Part shown: piece after piece, positions 18,267 through 25,037 of the stretch
How the letters are laid out: each line of letters begins with the position of its first letter
How positions within the stretch are numbered: position 1 is the first letter of the stretch
Assembly: GCF_001262505.1 (NCBI RefSeq)
Contig: NZ_KQ410739.1
Location: 112,859-176,858 of the forward strand
Length of the DNA: 64,000 bases
Direction of reading: 5' to 3'
Source of the DNA: Shinella sp. SUS2
GTDB lineage: Bacteria; Pseudomonadota; Alphaproteobacteria; Rhizobiales; Rhizobiaceae
Notes under the pieces: generated by a model
Seen by the model: the letters and a program-made list of their open reading frames with translations, nothing else
The model's database searches: none
What the model was told of the DNA's origin: nothing
Position numbers and translations under genes: made by a program

Positions 18267-18449
18267 GTCTTTCCGTCATCGAGAAGGGCGGCGCGGCCGC
18301 GGGACGCCTTCTTAGAGCAAGTCCGGCGAAAGTGCGAAGGGCTTTTGCCGTGGATATCGGCAAAACGCTAGGGACGGCGAAGGGCGGCATTCCGGACGCT
18401 GCAAAGAGAAAGAGACGTACTTTCGCGCGATTCTCCCACGGCGCCGGCT

Positions 18450-18551
18450 AAAAAGTCGTACTTTTTGCCGAAAACAGCCTCCGAATCCGAATTATGCGTG
18501 AAATGGAACCTTAACAGAAGATGGCCATACCCATGCGTCATACGCATGGGT
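18450..18551. promoter_or_regulatory. Two perfect inverted repeats upstream of a DUF1127 gene
   Basis: Between the XRE-cupin gene and the DUF1127 gene lie AAAAAGT-CGT-ACTTTTT (18450-18466) and ACCCATGCG-TCATA-CGCATGGGT (18529-18551), both perfect. They look like regulator binding sites; the first could also act as a weak terminator. The remaining 18267-18665 sequence holds no gene. Confidence 0.45.
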
Positions 18552-18665
18552 GGCGTGCTCGCTTGGCGCTGTTCTGCATTGCAGCATAAGCCTATAAGAC
18601 GGCCATCGAAAGACGCGGCGCCACGGACCGGTGCCGAACAGAGAGCCTCCGGAAAGGGGATCATC

Positions 18666-18812
18666 ATGAACATGGCACGTTCCTTCAGCAATTGGCGCAA
18701 GTACCGTCAGACCGTCAACGAACTCGACCGCATGACCACCCGCGAACTGCGCGATCTCGGCATCGAGCGTTCGGAAATCAAGGCCGTCGCGCGCGCTGCC
18801 GTCGGCTTCTGA
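18666..18812 (+). CDS. DUF1127 small protein
   Basis: A 48-residue basic protein (MNMARSFSNWRKYRQTVNEL, then LDRMTTRELRDLGIERSEI) with the arginine-rich DUF1127 signature. GGAAAGGGG precedes the ATG. Related small proteins in Agrobacterium and Brucella influence RNA, phosphate and carbon metabolism or stress behaviour. It is followed by a strong terminator. Confidence 0.9.
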   Translation: MNMARSFSNWRKYRQTVNELDRMTTRELRDLGIERSEIKAVARAAVGF

Positions 18813-18843
18813 CCGACCCGCCGCCATCTAGCAGAATTCGAAG

Positions 18844-18868
18844 ACACCCGCCTCCGGCGGGTGTTTTT
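18844..18868 (+). terminator. Intrinsic terminator after the DUF1127 gene
   Basis: A 9-bp stem ACACCCGCC/GGCGGGTGT with loop TCC, followed directly by a run of T (18864-18868). Confidence 0.85.
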
Positions 18869-18998
18869 GCATGTGCGAAGAAGTGGCGGTGCGGCGGGGC
18901 AGTTCGATGGTGTTGAGGCATACGCTCCGCGCATAGCGCATAGCTGCCCTGCAAAACGATGCCTATCAAATAATCAGGAATCGGCTATAGTCATATTT

Positions 18999-19155
18999 AT
19001 CGAAGCAACGTACCTCCTCCCACGAAGCTTCGATGATTGCAGAAGGCCCACTCCTCCTCCCAGGGCCGACTGCGGGAATGGCGGCACTCCTCCTCCCAGT
19101 CGCCATTCGGTTCTATCGGAAAGCCTGCCGCACCTCCTCCCGCGGCAGGCTTTTC
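18999..19155 (+). ncRNA. Anti-Shine-Dalgarno sRNA (alpha-r14/suhB/NfeR1-like)
   Basis: Four consecutive hairpins each display CCTCCTCCC in the loop. They are 19000-19033 (motif 19013-19021, stem TCGAAGC), 19045-19067 (motif 19053-19061, stem GGCCC), 19076-19108 (motif 19089-19097, stem GAATGGCG) and 19120-19154 (motif 19133-19141). The last has a 12-bp stem ending in TTTT and doubles as terminator. TATAGT at 18986-18991 is a fitting -10, placing the start near 18999. This matches what I recall of the rhizobial alpha-r14 family, whose CCUCCUCCC loops pair with ribosome binding sites of target mRNAs. Four copies appears to be one more than the three I remember for NfeR1. Confidence 0.85.
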
Positions 19156-19432
19156 CATTTATGGACCTTGGCTTCCTTCTTCCGAAAACAGTAATCGCGG
19201 CCGGCTATGCGCGGCATCGGCGCATCGCGGGTTTCAGGTCGCCTGCCGATAGTGCTGCCAGAGTGCCTTCCCGGTTCGGTGGTGCGCGCCATCTGTCTCC
19301 AGTCCAGCAAGGAAGCCTGCAACTCGCAAGGAGCCCGGGCTTTCATGGCGAGACGTTAAGGCCCGTAGGGCTGCCGCCGCCTCCGGGGCGTCACCGCGCA
19401 GTTTCTCCGGCAATCCTCCGGCGCGGAAACGC
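19156..19432. other. Intergenic, no gene seen
   Basis: Sequence between the sRNA terminator and the next terminator. Open frames here lack ribosome binding sites and family features. I see nothing I can name. Confidence 0.4.
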
Positions 19433-19468
19433 AAAAAGGCCCGCCGGCGAAAACCGGCGGGCCTTTTT
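19433..19468. terminator. Perfect 15-bp bidirectional terminator
   Basis: AAAAAGGCCCGCCGG (19433-19447) pairs perfectly with 19454-19468 around a CGAAAA loop, with T/A runs at both ends. It ends the YegP-like gene on the minus strand. Confidence 0.9.
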
Positions 19469-19484
19469 GGCGAATGTGGATCGA

Positions 19485-19673
19485 TCAGGCCTGCGGCGTC
19501 GTGTTGTCTTCGACAGGCGCGCCAGGACCGTTCTTCTTGATCGAATCGATGGCGTTCTGCGCGCTGGCCTTGCTGGAATAGCCTTCCGTGGAGAACATCA
19601 CTTCGCTGTTGTACTTGAAGCGAACACGAAACTCGCCAGCCTTGTCCTTGTAGATCTCGAACTTGTGCGCCAT
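19485..19673 (-). CDS. YegP/DUF1508 family protein
   Basis: A 62-residue protein (MAHKFEIYKDKAGEFRVRFK, then SSKASAQNAIDSIKKN) with one DUF1508 unit. GGAGGAAAA precedes the ATG at 19673; the longer in-frame start at 19739 has no such site. Role unknown in the family. It is the last backbone gene before the integrated island. Confidence 0.9.
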   Translation of the reverse strand: MAHKFEIYKDKAGEFRVRFKYNSEVMFSTEGYSSKASAQNAIDSIKKNGPGAPVEDNTTPQA

Positions 19674-19778
19674 GGGTTTTCCTCCACGCAGATGGGAATC
19701 AGACACAAGCAACGTGCCAGCCGAGAAAACCGCTGGCAAGGGATGAGGTGAAGTCGGTCACTTATTTTTAAAGGAGTT

Positions 19779-19795
19779 TGGCTGGGGAACCTGGA
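19779..19795 (+). repeat. Distal attachment-site copy
   Basis: Exact 17-bp match to the tRNA-Gln 3' end at 38849-38865; flanking bases on both sides differ. It marks the left boundary of the island, between the YegP-like gene and the first island gene. Confidence 0.88.
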
Positions 19796-19900
19796 CCCTG
19801 CACGATCCGGGTTCCGTCGCCGTTAACTCAATGAAATCAATGCCTCACGGTTGAAATTGTACTGAGAATTGTAGCAGCGATTTGTATGGCCCGGAAGCGT

Positions 19901-20428
19901 TTACAGCGCTCCCCTCTGCCGTCTCAGTTCGATGTCGGTTTGCATCTGGAACAGCAGGTTTTGCGCAACGCGCGGATCGACCATCTCGGCATTGAACGCG
20001 ATTGCAGTGATCGAAATGGCACCGGATGCGAAATGCGGGAAATTCGGCAGTTCGGACGGCTGACGAACTTTCATCTGGAAGGCCATCTCGTTCATGACCT
20101 GGGTTAATGGATCAACGCGTGTAGCGACCACGACGAAGGAGCGGTCGTTCTCCGGCTCCCAGACGATCTCGTTGTTGTTGGACCGCATGTAGCGCTCGAA
20201 CTCGTCAAGGGTGAAGTTTAGACTGAGCGAGGTCATGCCTTCGGTCATCAGCTTGCCGCGCAATGCTGACGAAGGTTCGCCTTCGGGAAATGCAGCCGCT
20301 GCCCGGCTTTCGGCAAGCCGCGTCGGCAGATCAGGCCGGACTGCCATTTTGTATCCGGTCATGAGGATGGTGAAGCCTGCGGCGAGGGTGAAGGCAAATT
20401 TCCACGATTTAAAATATTCGGCGTCCAT
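19901..20428 (-). CDS. Unknown protein with N-terminal membrane anchor
   Basis: A 175-residue protein starting MDAEYFKSWKFAFTLAAGF, with one hydrophobic segment at about 8-27 and a soluble remainder (FTLDEFERYMRSNNNEIVWE, VVVATRVDPLTQ). GGAGTTTCCC precedes the start. No family recognised. It is the first gene inside the left attachment site and is transcribed toward it, probably with the next gene upstream (64-base gap). Confidence 0.65.
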   Translation of the reverse strand: MDAEYFKSWKFAFTLAAGFTILMTGYKMAVRPDLPTRLAESRAAAAFPEGEPSSALRGKLMTEGMTSLSLNFTLDEFERYMRSNNNEIVWEPENDRSFVVVATRVDPLTQVMNEMAFQMKVRQPSELPNFPHFASGAISITAIAFNAEMVDPRVAQNLLFQMQTDIELRRQRGAL

Positions 20429-20491
20429 AGGGAAACTCCATGCGGCGCTTTTCGCGCCTGAAGGTCGTTGTCAGGGAAATGGTGTGGGGGA

Positions 20492-20983
20492 TCAGGCGCG
20501 GATTGGCGCCCAGTCCTCGATTGCGATCCAGCCATCGTGGGGTGGTCGCGAAATGGGTGCCGATCCGTAATATCGGACACCCTGTTCCGTGGTAGCGATC
20601 ACGCTGTAAGAGACGAGAAAGTCGCCTGCGAGGTCGAGCAGGTAGGCATCCAAAAAGGAGCCTGTGCCACTCTCTATGGTTTCCAATGCACGGACATGCG
20701 GTCGGGTGTCTTCGTGAGTTTCATCGAAATTGATGAAACCAGCGTCTGACACGAAAACGTCGATCAATAGCGAGCCTGTCGCGTTCGCCAGATAAATGGG
20801 AACAATCCTGCTTGTCTGCGGCGCTCCGAAGAGCAGGGCAACGCCGGACGATGGCCCATCGAGGCTGATTGTTTCCGGCCATCCGTGCCGTGCGAGTTGA
20901 TGGCTGCGGGCATTCGATTGGAGAATCGGCAAGTCAGAATGCGACATGCTTTTCGGTCTGTGCGGGTGTTTGGTAGCTTTCAT
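20492..20983 (-). CDS. Unknown soluble protein
   Basis: A 163-residue protein without signal or membrane segment; beta-rich patterns (ISLDGPSSGVALLFGAPQ, GSLLIDVFVSDAGFINFDET, LAGDFLVSYSVIATTEQG) are visible. GGGAG precedes the start at 20983; an internal ATG at 20947 is possible. Its position upstream of the anchored protein suggests a two-gene unit. I assign no function. Confidence 0.6.
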   Translation of the reverse strand: MKATKHPHRPKSMSHSDLPILQSNARSHQLARHGWPETISLDGPSSGVALLFGAPQTSRIVPIYLANATGSLLIDVFVSDAGFINFDETHEDTRPHVRALETIESGTGSFLDAYLLDLAGDFLVSYSVIATTEQGVRYYGSAPISRPPHDGWIAIEDWAPIRA

Positions 20984-21097
20984 GGGGCTCCCATCTTGCT
21001 GTGTCAGGATGCGGCCGTCTTCGCTGAAAGCAGGTCGCCCCTAGTATTCACTTCAGCCCCTCGAAAATTGCGCCTTTTTGCGAAGAAATCCTCTATG

Positions 21098-22036
21098 TTA
21101 CCGGATTGCAACAGATTGGCGCGTTGGGTTGCCGATGGCGCGCACACGCCCGCCCAAATGGTGCTCCAATTTTTGCAGATGGACGCGCCATGCCGGATCG
21201 TCACGCTGGGCCTTGTCGAAACCGAAGATAAGAAGGTGGGGCTTGGCGTCGATGGCCGGAGGGATTTTGCTCTCGGCGATATGAAGAATCGCGTCATGTA
21301 GCGTGGGCGCATCACCGCTGCGAACCAGCTTCTTCATCGCATTGATGCGAACGAGGGCGCTGGCGACCTCGACATAGCCTTCCTTCAATGCGTTGGCGTA
21401 CCGCGTTAACGCGCTCTCGTAGTCCTTGATCTGGCCGATGACAGTGGGCAAGCCATCTCCGTTGGCTCGTAATGCGACATTGGTGAAGTGCTTGGCCTCG
21501 CAGAAAACGACCTCCGGCCCGGTCTTGGTGTTGCGGATGACGGCTGCGTCAAGTCGGTCCTGCTGCTGCGTGGCCGCTTCCTCCGTTGCCGCGCGGGTCA
21601 GCGCGATTTCGGCATCGATGATTGAGGGATCGCCGACGAGTAGGGGATGAAGCCCGGACTTCTCCGCTCCTGCAAAAGAGGTTGCGGCCCGCATCATCTG
21701 GCGAAGGGTTTCCGCCCCTTCATAGCTTTCCCACATCGATGCCGCAGCCGGATACTGGAATCGCCCGTCGATCAAAGGCACATAGGTCTGTGCCTGCCGG
21801 ACCAGATATTTGACATGGGTGGAAGGGACAATCCGCCCGTTGACCCAATCGATCTTGAAGATGGATGCGCCGCGATAATAAACATTGAGCGAATTGCGCC
21901 TGACAGCAATGAACAGGTCATCGTTAGTGAGCACGTCTCGCCACCAGTTCGGGGCTGGCGTTGCGGCCAGCGCCTCCAAGGCGTTAAGAAAGTCGGTATC
22001 GAGCTTTCGATGAGCGGCGGTAACGGCATCCATCAT
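21098..22036 (-). CDS. PD-(D/E)XK nuclease-like protein
   Basis: A 312-residue protein. The core region reads D163 in RLDAAVI, then VVFCEAKHF (E180-A-K182) and GQIKDYESAL (Q202xxxY206), which is the D, ExK and QxxxY pattern of RecB/Cas4-type PD-(D/E)XK nucleases. The N-terminal 130 residues are of unknown type. The start overlaps the stop of the upstream beta-CASP gene (ATGA), with GGGAG in front, so the two proteins are made together. I read it as the nuclease half of a two-gene defence-like unit, an inference from motifs and context. Confidence 0.75.
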   Translation of the reverse strand: MMDAVTAAHRKLDTDFLNALEALAATPAPNWWRDVLTNDDLFIAVRRNSLNVYYRGASIFKIDWVNGRIVPSTHVKYLVRQAQTYVPLIDGRFQYPAAASMWESYEGAETLRQMMRAATSFAGAEKSGLHPLLVGDPSIIDAEIALTRAATEEAATQQQDRLDAAVIRNTKTGPEVVFCEAKHFTNVALRANGDGLPTVIGQIKDYESALTRYANALKEGYVEVASALVRINAMKKLVRSGDAPTLHDAILHIAESKIPPAIDAKPHLLIFGFDKAQRDDPAWRVHLQKLEHHLGGRVRAIGNPTRQSVAIR

Positions 22037-23283
22037 GCGGCAATCTCCCACCAGTCGCCGTCTTCCTTCCGGGTGACACGAGGCCCGAAATAGTCCGGGA
22101 AACGGCCCGGTTCGAATGTATGAATGGGAACCAGCATCTTCGGCGCGATGGCGTCCGCCAATCGCTTCAAATCTCCGATGCTGGCGTGTCCTGATGTATG
22201 AGCGTGTTCGAGCGGGATGCCGCGCGCAGCGAATGCCTCCGCGATGTTGCGGCCCTTGTCCTGTTGCAGATAACCGTCCCATTGCGACCAGACGGCCACC
22301 GCGCCCTCAAGGCATTCGGCCCGGTCGAGGTCTCCCAGCATGGCGGGCCGAAAAAGGAATGCAGCCTTGCCTGCCAAGGCTTTCAGGTCTTCGGGGAAGA
22401 CGCGGTTCGCCTTGTGCGGCTCCAGGAGGTCGAAGCACTCGTCCTGCTTGATACGAACGCGCTGGTAATGCGGCACATAGACGGCGACATTCGGCCAGTC
22501 CGATTGCGGAATGTTGGCATTGCCGGTCGCCCGGAGGACTTCGGCGGCGTAGAGGTCGATGACCATCGTCCGCCCGCTGCGTTTGCAGGCGCGATAGAGG
22601 CTGACCATCCGGTCGATATTCTGCGCCGACGCGGCGACCAACGCCATGCCGTCCGTGCGCTGGAAAATATCGAGCAACTTGCCTTCGATCTCGGTTTCGG
22701 TCGGGAACTGGCGGTCGGCATCGAGCCGTCCTAGCGTCGATCCCTCCATCAGCAGCACATCGATATTGCGGGGCGGGTTGGCGACAAGGCGGTCGAACAG
22801 CGCTCCTTTGCGGCCATGCGCCCGGAAATCCCCTGAATAGAAGAGCCGCTTTCCGTCCGCCTCGACTTCCAACGCATAGGCGTCATAGGCGGAATGATCT
22901 ACCAGATGCGGCGTCACGGTGAAGGGGCCGAAGGTCAGGCGTGTTCTGCTGGAAAACTCACTTGCCTGACGTGGGACGTAGGGTCTCGGCAGGAACGGTT
23001 GCGCGGCCTTCAAGATTCGGTGGGTGGCCGCGCCAAGTGCTACCGGCAAATCCGGGCCTACCAGGTGTGCCAGCCCCCAATGGTCGAGATGACCGTGGGA
23101 GAGAACCAAAGCCAAAAGCTCGCTTCCGCCCTGCAAACCGTCAACCTTTGGATGGAGCGCGGTATCATCGGGATCGCCGTCGAGTGGCAGGCCAAGATCA
23201 AGCAGAATGCGCGCGCCCTGCGCCTCCAATTCGATACAGCTTCCGCCGATCTCCTTGGTTCCCCGGTGTATTCTGACCCGCAT
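22033..23283 (-). CDS. Beta-CASP metallo-hydrolase (RNase J-like)
   Basis: A 416-residue metallo-beta-lactamase-fold protein. It has HGHLDH (H63, H65, D67, H68), a histidine in the HLVDH segment (H126 or H130), D152 in YSGDFRAHG, and the C-terminal AHTSGHAS and LVPIHTFEPGRF motifs that define beta-CASP nucleases. All metal ligands are present, so it should be an active RNase/DNase-type hydrolase, shorter than housekeeping RNase J. GGAGGGG precedes the start. It is coupled to the PD-(D/E)XK gene downstream and divergent from an XRE regulator. Confidence 0.85.
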   Translation of the reverse strand: MRVRIHRGTKEIGGSCIELEAQGARILLDLGLPLDGDPDDTALHPKVDGLQGGSELLALVLSHGHLDHWGLAHLVGPDLPVALGAATHRILKAAQPFLPRPYVPRQASEFSSRTRLTFGPFTVTPHLVDHSAYDAYALEVEADGKRLFYSGDFRAHGRKGALFDRLVANPPRNIDVLLMEGSTLGRLDADRQFPTETEIEGKLLDIFQRTDGMALVAASAQNIDRMVSLYRACKRSGRTMVIDLYAAEVLRATGNANIPQSDWPNVAVYVPHYQRVRIKQDECFDLLEPHKANRVFPEDLKALAGKAAFLFRPAMLGDLDRAECLEGAVAVWSQWDGYLQQDKGRNIAEAFAARGIPLEHAHTSGHASIGDLKRLADAIAPKMLVPIHTFEPGRFPDYFGPRVTRKEDGDWWEIAA

Positions 23284-23389
23284 CGCCCCTCCATGGATGC
23301 CGAAACATCAACCTTGGCGGGCACCATAAACACTTTCATGTGGCTATTGCCAGTGGTTTTTTAGGCGACTGAACTGTTGACCTTGGCAT

Positions 23390-23650
23390 ATGAAGGGTCG
23401 GGCGCTTGTCGCATGGAATTTACGCCGGTTAAGGGTGGATCGGGGCGTCTCTCAGGAGAAGCTTGCCGCCGATGCCGGTGTTGATCGCGCCTACCTCGGC
23501 GGCCTGGAACGGCAGACGGAAAATCCCACCGTCGATCTCCTCGATAAGATCGCGGATGCCTTGTCACTTAGCGTGTCGGAATTGTTCGTCGTGCCGGACG
23601 AAGGGGCATCACCGCCGAAGCCGCTGAGAAGCGGCAGGAAAGCCAGCTAA
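23390..23650 (+). CDS. XRE-family HTH regulator
   Basis: An 86-residue single-domain HTH protein (WNLRRLRVDRGVSQEKLAADAGVDRAYLGGLERQTENPTVDLL) of the restriction-controller/repressor type. It is divergent from the beta-CASP operon across 106 bases. That gap contains a quasi-palindrome around TGGC-TATT-GCCA (23341-23352) extending to AAACACT/AGTGGTTT, which could be its operator. No Shine-Dalgarno is seen before the ATG. It probably represses or times expression of the divergent operon. Confidence 0.85.
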   Translation: MKGRALVAWNLRRLRVDRGVSQEKLAADAGVDRAYLGGLERQTENPTVDLLDKIADALSLSVSELFVVPDEGASPPKPLRSGRKAS

Positions 23651-23761
23651 TCGGTATTTCTGCGATAAACCGTTGATTATTCCGTCAGTTTTTTTTCATT
23701 TGATAGGCGTCGATTAGGTCTCTCAAGGGATTCTGCGGCTCCACGATTTACGGAGAACGAA

Positions 23762-24432
23762 ATGACAGACTATTGGCGCGGCGACTTTTACGGGCAGAGC
23801 GATAATCTTTTGGGCGGCGCGCGGCTCATGGTGCTGGGGGAGGCCCATTATATCATAGCGCTCCAATCGGCTCCGGTATCCCGGAGATGACAAAGGATGT
23901 GGTCACTGCCTACATTGAGGGGCGGCTTGGTGCGAACGCCCAGTTTTTCAGGCGCGTGGAACGGCTCGTTACGAAGCGTCTCCACGATGGGCTGACCCAA
24001 GAGCAATCTGCCGCATTCTGGCATTCCGTGATCTTCAGCAACTACATTCCGGTCGTCGCGGGGAACAAGCCGGGTGATCGCCCGCCGGAACAGTTGTGGA
24101 ATGGGTCGGCATCCCATGAGTTTGTCGCCAATATCCAAAGGACAGAGGCGGAAATAGTGCTGGTATGCGGAACGGAATTGTGGCGTCGCAAGCCGATCCA
24201 CAAAACCATTTCTGCGGCGTATCAGGCTGGGCCGCGTCATTACGAAGCGCATGAGATCAACTGGAGTTCCGAATGGGGGGCTGTTGCCGCGCATATACCG
24301 CATCCTTCGGGTTCGCACGGATGGTCCTACAAGCGATGCGTGCCGGTCGTTGACTATCTTTTCGCGGTTCTGAATGAACGGCGGGCGGAAAAGGGATTGC
24401 AGGCTTCGGTCATCTTGCCAGCTCTCACATGA
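23762..24432 (+). pseudogene. Uracil-DNA-glycosylase-like protein, frameshifted
   Basis: Reading from ATG 23762 gives MTDYWRGDFYGQSDNLLGG, then MVLGEAHY, and hits a stop at 23888-23890. The natural continuation APIGSGIPEMTKDVVTAYI is in another frame from about 23860 and runs to 24432. One base appears lost (or two gained) between 23852 and 23859. The LGEAHY motif sits where UDG has GQDPYH; FSNYIPVV and IVLVCGTELW also fit the UDG-like fold. It is either a decayed gene, a sequencing error, or programmed frameshifting. The last four bases overlap the next open frame. Confidence 0.65.
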
Positions 24433-24764
24433 CCGATCTCGTCGCCTGCTACAGGGTGCGTTCAAGTAAACCTGAAATCTCGACGTTGCTGTTGACGCAT
24501 CAAAGGCAATGCGTGGGAGCATTTGCCGAGCCGCATTTCCGGATCATAGCCGAGTTTATCGAGGATGAGGATTCCGGGGAGCTTATTGAGTTCGGCAAGG
24601 CCTTTCAGGCTGCGATTGACAAGGTGGCAATATTGGCGATTGCCACGCGTGAGGCGATTGCCGGTGGAAAGCTGTTTGAGGTCGAACCTCCAACGGGCGC
24701 ATTTCTCATCGTTGCTGACATAAACGCACCCGCCCTGCTTCTTACGGATGGTCGGGTGCGTTGA
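24429..24764 (+). CDS. Serine-recombinase-like fragment (copy A)
   Basis: A 111-residue frame. The section HQRQCVGAFAEPHF, IIAEFIEDEDSGE, FGKAFQAAIDKVAILAIATR resembles the middle of a resolvase catalytic domain (EAQR..V..F, EFVE.E.G). The catalytic serine start and the rest are missing, so it is probably a remnant. A diverged second copy lies at 33364-33660, beyond the restriction cassette. Similarity between the copies starts with an identical 19-mer (GCATCAAAGGCAATGCGTG) at 24497 and 33365 and runs to the shared ATGAATATTGGAAGC at 24780 and 33621. Confidence 0.5.
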   Translation: MTDLVACYRVRSSKPEISTLLLTHQRQCVGAFAEPHFRIIAEFIEDEDSGELIEFGKAFQAAIDKVAILAIATREAIAGGKLFEVEPPTGAFLIVADINAPALLLTDGRVR

Positions 24765-25037
24765 AAATTCTGGGAACGAATGAATATTGGAAGCAAAGCT
24801 CTCTTATTATGGTAGGCCGCTGACGAAAATATAGGTTAAACAGTCGCTTATATGGCCGGAACGGTACTGAGGTAGGGCGCAGTCAATCTCCTTCATCTGA
24901 TTTCTAGCGCTTTGCTCACCGCCTCAGCCCTGGATAAGCGTGGGATAGCATTGGAAAAGGATCAATAGGGCGCGCGCGAATCCCCCGCTTCAGTTATCGG
25001 TTGTCGCGTGGGCAATTAAGGTTGGGCAGAAAAATTA

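Noticed and set aside
19779..19795. Possible second tRNA fragment gene
   Set aside because: Only 17 bases match the tRNA 3' end and no tRNA arms follow; it is explained as the distal attachment site.
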